Positions 27,460 to 36,641 of a stretch of 64,000 nt of DNA are shown here, piece by piece (the first letter of the stretch is position 1; the number at the start of each line of letters is the position of its first letter). Position numbers and translations under genes: made by a program. The stretch comes from Methylobacterium brachythecii (GTDB lineage Bacteria; Pseudomonadota; Alphaproteobacteria; Rhizobiales; Beijerinckiaceae). A model generated the notes under the pieces. The model was given only the letters and a program-made list of their open reading frames with translations, made no database searches and was not told where the DNA came from. Where the stretch lies: the NCBI RefSeq assembly GCF_014196345.1, contig NZ_JACIDN010000004.1, positions 186,001-250,000 of the forward strand, given 5' to 3'.

Positions 27460-28677
27460 TCAGGAAGCGCTACCCGCTTCCTTCCCACCGCCCCGGGCTT
27501 TGTCGAAAGCCTTGCGCACGAGATCGCCGCCGACTTCGAGCGCGGCATCGAAGGCGCGCTGGGTCAGCGTGCCGGTGGCCACGGGCTCGGCCGCGTAGAG
27601 CGGTTGGTCGAGCGCGATCGAATCGCCACGCATCACCCGCAACGTGCCGACCTGCTGACCCTGCTCGATCGGTGCGACGAGCGGTCCCTTGTAGACCACA
27701 CGCGCGCTCATCCGCTCGGACGAGCCGCGCGGCTGCAGCAGGCGCACCGTCTTCTTCGCCACGACGGCGACCGAGCCCTTGTCGCCGCCATAGACGGGCA
27801 CCTCGGCCACGGTTTCGTTGGCTTGGAAGATCTGCCGGTTGTCGAAGGCGCGCAGGCCCCATTCCATCAGCTTGCGCGATTCCGATGCCCTGTCGCGGGC
27901 GGTCTTCAGGCCCGAGAGCACCATGATCAGGCGTTGGCCGTTCTGCACGGCCGAGCCGGTGAGCGCGTATCCGGATTCCTCCAGGTAGCCGGTCTTGAGG
28001 CCGTCGGCGCCGATGTCGAGGGTGAGCAGCGGATTGCGGTTCTGCTGCTTGATCTTGTTCCAGGTGAATTCGCGTTCGGCGAAGATCTTGTAGAGGTCGG
28101 GATAGGTGTCGATGATGTGCTGGGCGATCTTCGCCATGTCACGGGCGGTGACCTTCTGGTCGGGCGCCGAGTAGCCGGTGGCGTTGCGGAAGGTCGAGCG
28201 CGTGAGCCCGATCTCCTTGGCCTTCTGGTTCATCAGCCCGGCGAAGGCCTCCTCGGTGCCGGCCATGTTTTCCGCGATGGTGATCGCGGCATCATTGCCG
28301 GACTGGACGATCAGGCCGCGCAGCAGGTCGGACATTTTGATGCGGCTGTTGACCTGAGCGAACATCGAGGAGCCGCCGCCGCCTGCCCCTCCCCGTTTCC
28401 AGGCGTCCTCGGTCACCGTGAACTCGGTATCCATGGTCAGGCGCCCTTCCTTCAGGGCGCTGAACACGATCTCGGTGGTCATCAGCTTGGCCATGCTGGC
28501 CGGGGAAAACAGCTCGTCGGCCGCCTTCTCGAACAGCACCGCGCCGGATTCCGCATCGAGCAGGATCGCGTGGGGCGCGGCGGTCTGGAAGGTTTGGGCG
28601 GTCACAGCCCCTGCCGACAGGGAGAAAACGGCAGCGAGAATAGTGGCCGCGCGAAGGATCGCTCTCGAAGCCCGCAT
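27460..28677 (-). CDS. dacF: D-alanyl-D-alanine carboxypeptidase (dacF-like, class A low-molecular-weight PBP)
   Basis: A 405-residue periplasmic penicillin-binding protein. After a signal peptide (residues 1-27, cleavage near TA-QTF) come SxxK at 61-64 (SMAK), SGN in VQSGNDAA and KTG in LKTGYLEESG. The C-terminal domain (VAPIEQGQQVGTLRV) is that of PBP5/6-type carboxypeptidases. It trims terminal D-Ala from stem peptides. ATG at 28677 was chosen because it begins the signal peptide; the reading frame continues upstream without merit. It precedes tmk. Confidence 0.94.
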   Translation of the reverse strand: MRASRAILRAATILAAVFSLSAGAVTAQTFQTAAPHAILLDAESGAVLFEKAADELFSPASMAKLMTTEIVFSALKEGRLTMDTEFTVTEDAWKRGGAGGGGSSMFAQVNSRIKMSDLLRGLIVQSGNDAAITIAENMAGTEEAFAGLMNQKAKEIGLTRSTFRNATGYSAPDQKVTARDMAKIAQHIIDTYPDLYKIFAEREFTWNKIKQQNRNPLLTLDIGADGLKTGYLEESGYALTGSAVQNGQRLIMVLSGLKTARDRASESRKLMEWGLRAFDNRQIFQANETVAEVPVYGGDKGSVAVVAKKTVRLLQPRGSSERMSARVVYKGPLVAPIEQGQQVGTLRVMRGDSIALDQPLYAAEPVATGTLTQRAFDAALEVGGDLVRKAFDKARGGGKEAGSAS

Positions 28678-28805
28678 CGTCGTCTCTCGCGCGTCGCCTG
28701 CCGGGGCAGGCCTCCCATGAGCTTGACTATATCCCGAACTGCGGTGGCGATCGAATCCAACCTGTTGGAATGATGAAGCCTGCGGCGACGTGCCCGGTCC
28801 GTTCG

Positions 28806-30113
28806 TCAGCGCTGCGCCGCCTGCATCGGCTTGCCGTCGCCCTTCTCGGGTTGAATCTCGATCTTCTGCCCGTCCTTCAGGTCGGGCGGCGGACTGAGGA
28901 CGAGGCGCTCGCTGCCGTCGAGACCCTGGTCGAGTTCGAGGAAGGCTCCGAGATCGCGGCGGATGCCGATGCTGCGCCACGAGGCGGTCCCGTCGGGATT
29001 GGCGATGGCGACCTGCGTGCCGCGCTGATTGAACACCATCGCCTCGGCAGGGATGCGGATGGCGGGAGCGGCGCGCGGAATCTTCAGCGTCACGTAGACG
29101 TAGAGGCCGGCCTGCAACGTGAAATCCTTGTTCGGAACGTCGACCTGCGTCGTCAGCGTGCGCGAGGCCGAGAGCAACGCGACCGAACTGCGCTCGACCG
29201 TGCCGGAGAACGACCGACCCGGCATCTGCGGGACCTTGATCACAGCATCGATGCCCGGCTGGACACCGACCGAGGCGTTCTGCGGCACGTTCACCGAGAT
29301 GCGCAGCAGGTCGTCCCGCGCCATGGCAAGAAGAGGCGTGCCGCTGCCGGCATCGGCCGTGACGAGATCGCCGACATCGACACTGCGCGTCGTGACGACG
29401 CCGTCGAACGGCGCGGTTACGATCTCGAAACCGGTCAGCGCCTTGAGCCGGTCGACGGTGGCCTGCTGCGCCTTGATGTTGGCCTCGGCCACCTTAACGT
29501 CGGCCTCGGCCGAGGCCAGGTTGGCGGATTGGCTGAGCACGCCGGCCTGGGTGTTGTCGGCATTCTGCTTCGAGGCCCAGCCCTGGCCGGCGAGCGTCGA
29601 GGTGCGCGAGTTGGTGACCTGCGCGAGGCTCACATTGGCCTTGGCCTGATCGACCTGCGCCTTCGCCCGCAGCAGCTGCGCCTGGAGCTGGCCGAGTTGG
29701 GCCTGGGACTGGGCGAGCTGCTGGTCGAGATCCGGCGCGGCGATGCGCAGGAGCCGGTCGCCGGCCTTCACCCGCGAGCCGATATCGACGTTGCGCTCGG
29801 CAATGTAGCCGGTCGCGCGGGCGAAGATGCGCGCCGTGGCGAAGGCCTCGGTCTGGCCCGGCAGCGTCAGCTCGACGGGTGTCTCGACGCGCTCCGAGTT
29901 GACGGCGCGAACCTTCGGCACCTGTTCGATGACCTTGCGCTGCGACTCGGCGGCGGCGGCATCGCGTCGCCAATGGCCGTAGCCGCCCCAGCCGAGCAGG
30001 CCGACCGCCACCAGGGCGACGAGCACGAACAGCCCCTTGCCCGGCGGCGGGGGGATGTCCTTATCGGAAGCTGGCTGGTCGGGCTGGCTCACAGTCACCT
30101 TGTCTCGGCCCAT
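28806..30113 (-). CDS. RND efflux periplasmic adaptor subunit
   Basis: A 435-residue membrane-fusion protein: short cytoplasmic N-terminus, one membrane anchor (KGLFVLVALVAVGLLGWGGY), then lipoyl-like halves (FARATGYIAERNVDIGSRVKAGD and VVTTRSVDVGDLVTADAG) around a coiled-coil hairpin (DQQLAQSQAQLGQLQAQLL). It connects the RND transporter to an outer-membrane channel. Here it lies downstream of the transporter gene, the reverse of the common order. No TolC-like gene is adjacent, so it must borrow one. No specific substrate can be read. Confidence 0.92.
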   Translation of the reverse strand: MGRDKVTVSQPDQPASDKDIPPPPGKGLFVLVALVAVGLLGWGGYGHWRRDAAAAESQRKVIEQVPKVRAVNSERVETPVELTLPGQTEAFATARIFARATGYIAERNVDIGSRVKAGDRLLRIAAPDLDQQLAQSQAQLGQLQAQLLRAKAQVDQAKANVSLAQVTNSRTSTLAGQGWASKQNADNTQAGVLSQSANLASAEADVKVAEANIKAQQATVDRLKALTGFEIVTAPFDGVVTTRSVDVGDLVTADAGSGTPLLAMARDDLLRISVNVPQNASVGVQPGIDAVIKVPQMPGRSFSGTVERSSVALLSASRTLTTQVDVPNKDFTLQAGLYVYVTLKIPRAAPAIRIPAEAMVFNQRGTQVAIANPDGTASWRSIGIRRDLGAFLELDQGLDGSERLVLSPPPDLKDGQKIEIQPEKGDGKPMQAAQR

Positions 30114-30147
30114 AGGCGAACGGCCGCGCGCCGCAACGTGTTCCGGT

Positions 30148-33100
30148 TCATAGGTAATCCTCGACCGGATGGACGGCTCCGCGGCGCAACAGGCTGTAGA
30201 GAAACGGCACGAAGAGCAGCGTCGCCGGCGTGCCGATCGCGATGCCGCCCATCACGGCGCGGGCGAGCGCCGCGTTCTGCTCGCCGCCCTCCCCCGATCC
30301 GATCGCCATCGGGATCAGGCCGAGAAACATTGCGCCCGCCGTCATCAGGACCGGCCGCAGGCGCGTGTCTCCGGCCTTGATCGCCGCTTCGATCGCCGAG
30401 CAGCCCGTGGCCTCGCGGTGTTCCTTGGCGAAGGTCACGAGCAGGATCGAGTTGGCGCTCGCGATGCCGACCGACATGATCGCCCCGAACAGCGAGGGGA
30501 TCGAGAAGGTGGTGCCGGTGATGAACAGGCTCGCGGTGATGCCGCAGAAGGCGAGCGGCAGCGCGGCGAGCACCACGAAGGGATCGCCCCAGCTCTGATA
30601 GTTCACGGCCATCAAGAGGTAGACCGCAATCAGCGCGATGCCGAGGCCGACCTCCAGCCGGAAGAAGGCCGAGCGCATGTTCTCGATCTGCCCGCGCACG
30701 GTGATCTTGTCCGGTGCCGGCAGCGCCTTCTGCTCCTCCTGGACGATCCGGTCGATCTCGCCGGCCACCGAGCCGAGATCGCGATCCTGCACGGCGGCGT
30801 AGACGTTGAAGGTGGGCTGCGTGTTGACGTGGTTGATCACGGTCTGGGTCGGCGTGCGCTTGATCGACGAGACGCTGGAGAGCAGCGTCAGCACGCCCGG
30901 CCCGTCGCGGCCGCCGCCCTGGACCAGGATCGGCGTGTTCTGCAACTCGGTAAGGCTGTCGTTGCGGTATTCCGGCGTCTGTACCCAAAGCTGATAGGGG
31001 ATGCCGGATTTCGGGTCGGTCCAGAAATTCGGGTTCACCTGGAAGGAGCCCGAGAGCGAGACGTTCAGGCTCTGCGCCACCTGCTGCTGCGAGAGGCCGA
31101 GCTCGGAGGCCTGGCGCCGGTCCACGTCGACGTAGAATTGCGGCTCGTTGACGATCTGGTGGAGATGGACGTCGACGAGGCCCTTGGTCTGCTTGAGGCG
31201 TGAGACAATGCGCTGCGCGACCTCGAGGTCCTTCTCGATATTGCGGCCCGAAATCTGGACGTCGATCTGTGCGAGCACGCCGAAATTCAGGATCTGCGTG
31301 ATGATGTCGGAGGGCTGCACATAGACCGTGAGGTCGGGGAAGCGGTCCCGCAGGGTCTCGCGCAGGGCCTTGGTGTAATCCGCGACCGGCCCATGCCCTT
31401 CCTTGAGGCTGACCAGCATCTGGCCGTCGTTGTAGGAGACGAACGAGCCGTCGGAGAAGGCGAAGTTGTAGTTGTTCGACGGGATGCCGATGTTGTTGAG
31501 GACGAGTTCGATCTCGCCCGGCGGGATCACCTCCCTCACCGTCTTCTCGACCTGGCCGAAAACCTGATCGGCGGTCTCGATGCGCATGCCGGTGCGGGTG
31601 CGCAGATGCAGGGTGATCTGGCTGGATTCGACCTGTGGGAAGTAATCCTGCCCGACGAAGGTGAAGAGAACGCCCGTTCCGGCGAAGATCAGGCCGACCA
31701 CGGCGAGCGTCGCCACCCGCCGCGCCAGCACCACGTGCAGCAGCCCGAGATAGCTGCGGTGGAAGCGGGCGAAGCGGGCCTCGAAGCCATGACGGAAGGC
31801 GCCGGCGAGGCGGAACACCGGCTTCATCGGCCATGACAGGGCGCGGCGCAGACGTCCGCTCTTCGGCTGCTCGTGCTCCTCGCCGTGATGCTGGGCGTAT
31901 TCGCGCGCCACGAGCACGTCGATCAGCAGCGGCACCAGCGTGCGCGACAGCAGGTAGGAGGTCAGCATCGCGAACACGACCGCCATCGCCTGCGGCGTGA
32001 ACAGGTATTTCGGGATGTCGACGAGGGCGAACACCGAGACGAAGGCGGCGCAGATCGAGAGCGTCGAGATCAGCGCCGGCTTGGCGATGCCGGCCGCACC
32101 GTGGACCACGCTCTCGCGGAACGGCTTGCCCTCCTCGAACAGCCGGTAGGTGTTCTCGATCGCCACCGTGCCGTCGTCGACCAGGATGCCCACCGCGAGC
32201 GCGAGGCCGCCGAGGGTCATCACGTTGATGGTCTGGCCGAGCGCCGCGAGCACCGCGAGCGAGGTCAGGATGCACAGGGGGATCGAGATCAGCACGATCA
32301 GCGTCGAGCGCCACGACCCGAGGAAGAGCAGGATGGTGAGGCCCGTCAGGCAGGAGGCGATCAGTGCCTCCTCCAGCACGCCGTGAATGGCGTTCGAGAC
32401 GAAGACCGACTGATCGAAGAGCGCCTTGATCGACATGCCCTCCGGCGCTGCGGCGCGGATATCGGGCAAGGCGGCCTTGAGATTGTTGACGACGTCCAGC
32501 GTCGAGGCGGTGCCGTTCTTGAGCACCTTCATCAGCACGGAAGGCGAGCCGTCGCCGCGCACGATGTTGACCTGCGGCGGCCCGCCGTCGCGCACATGCG
32601 CCACGTCACGCACCAGCACCGGCTGACCGGCGACCACCTTAATCGGGATGTCGTTGAGCTCGGCGATGGTGTCGGGGGTGGCGTTGAGCTGCACCGGATA
32701 TTGCTGCTCGCCGAACTTGGCGAGGCCCGAGGGGATGGTCAGGTTGCCGGCGCCCACGGCGTTGGTGACTTCGAGCGGCGTGATGCCGAGCGCCTGGAGC
32801 GCGCGCAGGTCGAGATCGACCATCACCTGACGGGGCGCGCCGCCGAAGGGCGACGGCAGCGTCGTGCCCGGCACCGTCGTGAGGCGCTGGCGGATGCGAT
32901 ACTGGCCGTAATCGAAGACCTTAGTGAGCGCGTCCTTGGTCGAGGTCAGTGCCAGCTGGATCACGGGCACCGACGAGGCTGAGAACCGCACGATCACCGG
33001 CGGCTGGACGCCCGGCGGCATCAGGGCGCGGATCGAGTTCGTCGAGGAGACGACCTGAGCGATGGCGAGGTCGATGCTGACCGACGGGTCGAAATAGATC

Positions 33101-33378
33101 TTGAGCACCGCCGTACCCTGGAGCGTGGTCGACTCCATGCGGGCGATGTTATTGACGTTGTTGGAGATTCCGAACTCGGAATAGGTCGTGATCCGCTTCT
33201 CCACCTCGGGTGCGGAGAGGCCGGTATAGGTCCAGACGACGACGACGACGGGGATGTCGACGGTGGGCAGCACGTCCTTCGGGGTGACGATGATCGCCCC
33301 GGCGCCCCCGAGCATCATCAGCACGGCGAGGACGTAGGTCGTGATGCGAAATTTCAGAGCGTACTGGACGAGCTCCAT
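30148..33378 (-). CDS. RND-family efflux transporter permease (AcrB/HAE1-type)
   Basis: A 1076-residue proton-driven inner-membrane pump. Twelve membrane segments in two halves are interrupted by large periplasmic loops; the proton-relay Asp pair is in GILVDDGTVAIENTYR. The C-terminal half has GLIPMAIGSGEGGEQNA, as in HAE1 transporters. It probably expels hydrophobic compounds. The gene and its adaptor separate rlpA from dacF, which I remember as neighbours in Rhizobiales. Confidence 0.94.
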   Translation of the reverse strand: MELVQYALKFRITTYVLAVLMMLGGAGAIIVTPKDVLPTVDIPVVVVVWTYTGLSAPEVEKRITTYSEFGISNNVNNIARMESTTLQGTAVLKIYFDPSVSIDLAIAQVVSSTNSIRALMPPGVQPPVIVRFSASSVPVIQLALTSTKDALTKVFDYGQYRIRQRLTTVPGTTLPSPFGGAPRQVMVDLDLRALQALGITPLEVTNAVGAGNLTIPSGLAKFGEQQYPVQLNATPDTIAELNDIPIKVVAGQPVLVRDVAHVRDGGPPQVNIVRGDGSPSVLMKVLKNGTASTLDVVNNLKAALPDIRAAAPEGMSIKALFDQSVFVSNAIHGVLEEALIASCLTGLTILLFLGSWRSTLIVLISIPLCILTSLAVLAALGQTINVMTLGGLALAVGILVDDGTVAIENTYRLFEEGKPFRESVVHGAAGIAKPALISTLSICAAFVSVFALVDIPKYLFTPQAMAVVFAMLTSYLLSRTLVPLLIDVLVAREYAQHHGEEHEQPKSGRLRRALSWPMKPVFRLAGAFRHGFEARFARFHRSYLGLLHVVLARRVATLAVVGLIFAGTGVLFTFVGQDYFPQVESSQITLHLRTRTGMRIETADQVFGQVEKTVREVIPPGEIELVLNNIGIPSNNYNFAFSDGSFVSYNDGQMLVSLKEGHGPVADYTKALRETLRDRFPDLTVYVQPSDIITQILNFGVLAQIDVQISGRNIEKDLEVAQRIVSRLKQTKGLVDVHLHQIVNEPQFYVDVDRRQASELGLSQQQVAQSLNVSLSGSFQVNPNFWTDPKSGIPYQLWVQTPEYRNDSLTELQNTPILVQGGGRDGPGVLTLLSSVSSIKRTPTQTVINHVNTQPTFNVYAAVQDRDLGSVAGEIDRIVQEEQKALPAPDKITVRGQIENMRSAFFRLEVGLGIALIAVYLLMAVNYQSWGDPFVVLAALPLAFCGITASLFITGTTFSIPSLFGAIMSVGIASANSILLVTFAKEHREATGCSAIEAAIKAGDTRLRPVLMTAGAMFLGLIPMAIGSGEGGEQNAALARAVMGGIAIGTPATLLFVPFLYSLLRRGAVHPVEDYL

Positions 33379-33529
33379 CCGCCCTGCCCTCGCCTTCGCA
33401 ACCTCGCTTCGGAGGCTGATCTAGGACGGCGGAAATGTTTCCGGCAAATGTCTCGATGGGTGCTACGCCACATACGCGCGCCCATGCCGCACTTATCGAC
33501 AGCGTATCGCGATCCGCCCGAAGGCGGCG

Positions 33530-34906
33530 TCAGTATACGCCGGCGACGTGAGAGCGGCGGCCGCCGGTCGACGCGGCGGGCTTGCCGTTCGAGGCCGCCG
33601 CGAGGCGCGCCATCGCGCTCTTCGCATCCGAAGGCATGGCGGCGGCGCGGGAAACCGGGCCGGCCTTCCCCGTCGCGAGCGTCTTGCCCATCGTGGCCTG
33701 GGCGACCTGAAGCTTCGGCGCGAGGCTCGGCTGGGCGAATTTGGGCTGTCCGAACTTTGTCTCGGCAAACTTGGCTTGCGCGGGTTTGCCGGGCGCGAGC
33801 GCGGCGTGGGCGGCGCGGTTGCCGGTCTCGCGGACCGAGGGAGCGGCTGACGGCTCGCGCATCGCGCCGGCGAGCCGCATGGGCGGGGGTGCGAGGCTGA
33901 GCGGTGCGTGGCCTCGTGCTGGCTCTCCAGCGGAAGCCAGACGGCTCGCCGGGGCGCCATGGGTCGAGGGATTGAGGCCGGCGACCGGCATCGGCTTGAA
34001 CGCCGCGCCACGGGCCGCGGTCGGCTGGACGGCGGCGGGCACGGCGACGCTGGCGGCGCTCGCCAGCACGATCGGCGCGGCGCGCTGCGGGCGTGCGATG
34101 GGCGCTGCCTCGGGCGCATCCTCGTCCGAGCTCGCCGGCTTGTAGGCCAATGTCGGGCGCGAGGTCCGGGAGAAGCGCTCATGCGCGGGCTCCTCGCGGT
34201 CGGGGCCGAGATCGGCCACCATCACCGGCGAGCCCGAGCCGGTCGAAGCCGGGCGCCCATCGGTGCGCAGGCTGGCGAGGAGCTTGCGGTCGTCGCTGCC
34301 GGCCACCGAGGCCTTGCCGACATACTCGACGCGCACGCGCTCGGTGCCCTTGCGGTGAAAGTCCAGCGCCCGGGCCGCCTCCTCCGAGAGATCCATCACG
34401 CGGCCGGCATGGTATGGCCCGCGATCGTTGACGCGCACCACCATCGAGTAGCCGTTCGAGAGATTGGTGACGCGGGCATAGCTCGGCAGCGGCAGCGTCG
34501 GATGCGCGGCGGCGATGGAATGACGGTCGAAGACCTCACCATTGGCCGTCATGCGGCCGTGGAAGGCGGCGCCGTACCAAGAGGCGAGGCCCTCGCGGAC
34601 ATAGCCCCTCGCGTCGTCGCGCGGCACATAGGTCTTGCCGGCCACCACGTAGGGCTTGCCCGAGAAACGGCGTCCGCCGCCCTTCGGGATCACGTCGCCC
34701 TCGTTGTAGAGGCGCTTGGAGGCCTTCACGCCGTATTTCGGGTCGATGTCGCTGCCCGATCCGCCGCCCGCGAATTTCTGAGTGTTGCCCGCGCAGTTGG
34801 CGGTGGTGAGCGCCACGGCGCAGACGCCGAACAGGCGCCAGAGCGGCCAGACGCGCGTCGATGCGCCCAAAGCCGGAACCGATCCGGCCGTCGTGATCCG
34901 CGCCAT
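33530..34906 (-). CDS. rlpA: Septal ring lytic transglycosylase RlpA-family protein
   Basis: A 458-residue exported protein. A hydrophobic N-terminal segment (LWRLFGVCAVALTTANC) could be a lipoprotein signal, though TANC is a poor lipobox. The double-psi beta-barrel domain (about residues 100-205) shows GLASWYGAAFHGRMTANGE, RVTNLSNG and VRVNDRGPYH, including the catalytic-type Asp and His. The C-terminal half is low-complexity, Ala/Pro-rich, with repeats such as FAETKFGQPKFAQPS; no SPOR domain. RlpA cleaves naked glycan at the septum. ATG at 34906 is used. Confidence 0.9.
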   Translation of the reverse strand: MARITTAGSVPALGASTRVWPLWRLFGVCAVALTTANCAGNTQKFAGGGSGSDIDPKYGVKASKRLYNEGDVIPKGGGRRFSGKPYVVAGKTYVPRDDARGYVREGLASWYGAAFHGRMTANGEVFDRHSIAAAHPTLPLPSYARVTNLSNGYSMVVRVNDRGPYHAGRVMDLSEEAARALDFHRKGTERVRVEYVGKASVAGSDDRKLLASLRTDGRPASTGSGSPVMVADLGPDREEPAHERFSRTSRPTLAYKPASSDEDAPEAAPIARPQRAAPIVLASAASVAVPAAVQPTAARGAAFKPMPVAGLNPSTHGAPASRLASAGEPARGHAPLSLAPPPMRLAGAMREPSAAPSVRETGNRAAHAALAPGKPAQAKFAETKFGQPKFAQPSLAPKLQVAQATMGKTLATGKAGPVSRAAAMPSDAKSAMARLAAASNGKPAASTGGRRSHVAGVY

Positions 34907-34912
34907 ACGCAA

Positions 34913-35247
34913 CTCGCCCGGCTCAATGGCGACCGCTCGATGCCCTCCAGGAACGCGGAAGGCCGAGGCCGCTCGATACGCTACACGTGACGATCGGGGA
35001 CTTTTCGTCCCGTCACGATCGCGAGGATTGTCCGGACGGCGTAAATGAACGCTGAACGACGGTGCCGGCCCAGGCGGATTCCCCGCTGGGCTGTTGAATC
35101 TGCGAATGAAGTCGCGGTGCTAAGCCGAGGTTCAGAAACGCGAATTCCGCCTTCGTCGGTCCCGATGGCGAAAATGCAGGCAGCCGTCCTCGCGCGATGC
35201 ATGAGCATCGACGATCAAGCCGCTGACAAAACTAAGAAAACGGGAGC
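34913..35247. other. Intergenic region before rlpA with a bulged hairpin
   Basis: No gene is seen in these 335 bases. At about 34986-35020 a hairpin, GTGACG plus GGGGAC paired with GTCCC plus GTCAC around a TTTTC loop, lies 80-110 bases upstream of the rlpA start and would sit in its leader. The remaining sequence is ordinary GC-rich intergenic DNA. Confidence 0.4.
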
Positions 35248-35553
35248 TTAGCGGCCCTCGGCCTCGTTGATCTGCTCGATGGAGCGGGCGCCGCGCTGCT
35301 TGAACAGCAGGTCGAGCGCTTCGAGCATGAGCGCGTGCATCTTGGTGCGCTCGGTATGGGCGAGATCGCGCAGCTGATCGTAGACCGGAGGCTCAAGATA
35401 GACCGACATCTGCCGGGCGCGCTCCTTGAGGGTCGCGGCCGGTTTCGCGCGCGGCGCCGGAACGTCGAGCTGGACGATATCCGCGCTCTTGCGGGTCGGC
35501 GGCGTCGCGGCGGCGACGATCGCGGCGAGGTCGAGCTTAGGCGGCCTTGACAT
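35248..35553 (-). CDS. Ribbon-helix-helix partner of ParA
   Basis: A 101-residue protein. The C-terminal half, SVYLEPPVYDQLRDLAHTER followed by a second helix (MHALMLEALDLLFKQRG), has the beta-strand/helix/helix pattern of ribbon-helix-helix DNA-binding proteins. The N-terminal 45 residues are flexible (TPPTRKSADIVQLDVPAPRA), as expected for an arginine-finger/partner tail. It overlaps the end of parA by 17 bases. ParA plus a small RHH protein is the type Ib partition arrangement. The ATG at 35553 is preferred to one at 35568. Confidence 0.8.
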   Translation of the reverse strand: MSRPPKLDLAAIVAAATPPTRKSADIVQLDVPAPRAKPAATLKERARQMSVYLEPPVYDQLRDLAHTERTKMHALMLEALDLLFKQRGARSIEQINEAEGR

Positions 35554-36193
35554 GTTTGCCCGCCCCAATGCCTCGACCCTGCTGCATGCGGCGCTCGATC
35601 CAGGACCAGAGGCGACGGACTTCGCCGGCAGCCTGACCCTTCGGATTGAACTCGGTGACGCCCTGGCCGACGCCGATGGCGTCCTGGTGGTCGGTGCGTG
35701 CGACGATGTTCACGTCCGGCAGGATGCCGAGCACGGCGAGACCGTCGGCGGCATCGCGGATGCGGTAGGAGCGCGGCGGCGTCTGGTTCAGCACGAAAGC
35801 GAATTTCTTCTCGAGCCGGTAGATCGCGGCGAGCGTCGGCTTGAAGGCGCGCAGATCGGCCGGCGTCGGACGGCATGGGATGATGCAGAGATCGGCGGCG
35901 CGGATCGCCGAGAGCGTGCCGGCGGAATCGACGCCCGGCGTGTCGATGAAGACGTAGTCGTAGGCGGATTCGTGCAGCCGCTCCATCACGGCCTCGATCT
36001 GCGTCGCGTCGATCTGGGCGACCTCCGGGCCGTCGGCGGTGCGGTGGTCGAGCCAATCCGAGACGGTGGCTTGGCGGTCCATCTCGAGGATGCAGACCGT
36101 CTTGCCGGCTTCCTGAGCAGCGACGGCGAGCGAGATGCAGAGCGTGCTCTTGCCGCTGCCTCCCTTCTGCGTGACGAACGTGATGGCCTTCAT
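35537..36193 (-). CDS. parA: ParA/MinD-type ATPase, type Ib-like
   Basis: A 218-residue Walker ATPase with the deviant P-loop KGGSGKST at residues 10-17 and no N-terminal DNA-binding extension; Walker A' ILEMDRQATVSDWL and switch DTPGVDSAG follow. It is the size of plasmid type Ib ParA. It overlaps a ribbon-helix-helix gene downstream, without ParB or parS-like genes. It is not the chromosomal parAB locus, so it probably positions a protein complex or other cargo. It may be a chromosomally captured plasmid gene or an orphan positioning ATPase. Confidence 0.88.
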   Translation of the reverse strand: MKAITFVTQKGGSGKSTLCISLAVAAQEAGKTVCILEMDRQATVSDWLDHRTADGPEVAQIDATQIEAVMERLHESAYDYVFIDTPGVDSAGTLSAIRAADLCIIPCRPTPADLRAFKPTLAAIYRLEKKFAFVLNQTPPRSYRIRDAADGLAVLGILPDVNIVARTDHQDAIGVGQGVTEFNPKGQAAGEVRRLWSWIERRMQQGRGIGAGKHVKAA

Positions 36194-36265
36194 CGCAGTG
36201 AAACCCCTCGAGCCTGCCGGCCTGCCGCTGCGATCGTCCTCGACCGCCTCGCGCCCGTCACGGCG

Positions 36266-36388
36266 TCCTGTGATCCGGAGATGCCTTGATCCCGGATTCT
36301 CTGGCCCCTGGTGTCGCCGATCATGGTTAACCGACGGTTAAGAGCATCGGATCGCCGGATGACACGATCATGGCATCCTGTGATCCGG
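36266..36388. repeat. 13-bp direct repeat near parA
   Basis: TCCTGTGATCCGG occurs at 36266-36278 and 36376-36388, spaced 110 bases, both preceded by GGCG/GGCA. A related TTGATCCCGG lies at 36286-36295. Candidate binding sites for the RHH partner. Confidence 0.65.
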
Positions 36389-36430
36389 GAGGATTCTTTC
36401 GACGAGGGGTGGCTGCCCTACCCTCTGTCG

Positions 36431-36572
36431 TAAACTTGAAGTTTATTTTGGCCGATGGCCCTCGATCGGAGCCGAAACGTTCTGCGCAAGAGCGTGCTTT
36501 ACAGCGGATCGGGCTGCGGCTTAAGGTTTCGTCATGGCAAATGCGGCCTGAAAATAAATCTGAAGTTTATTT
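36431..36572. promoter_or_regulatory. AT-rich palindromes with a shared 12-mer, possible centromere/operator
   Basis: TAAACTT-G-AAGTTTA (36431-36445) is perfect; AAATAAA-N7-TTTATTT (36552-36572) is also perfect. Both contain TGAAGTTTATTT (36437-36448 and 36561-36572), 124 bases apart. In type Ib systems AT-rich repeats upstream of parA serve as centromere and operator, so this is a good candidate. Confidence 0.5.
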
Positions 36573-36641
36573 ATTTCACCTTGCCCGGATCAGCCCTATT
36601 TCCTGGGCTGGTCGTCCCGCCGTGCCGGAGTTCGCATCCGC

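Larger units (their letters stand above)
36194..36641. other. Divergent intergenic region upstream of parA
   Basis: No coding gene in these 448 bases. It holds two copies of TCCTGTGATCCGG (36266-36278 and 36376-36388) and an AT-rich tract with two palindromes, listed separately. It carries the promoters of parA (minus) and the PAS gene (plus). Confidence 0.6.

Noticed and set aside
28770-30380. A plus-strand frame antisense to the RND adaptor
   Set aside because: Shadow frame, His/Arg/Asp-rich, no recognisable domain.
30095-32314. A second minus-strand frame of about 739 codons inside the RND pump
   Set aside because: It is out of frame with the RND transporter, which has the full family pattern; the shadow is Arg/Ala-rich with no domain.
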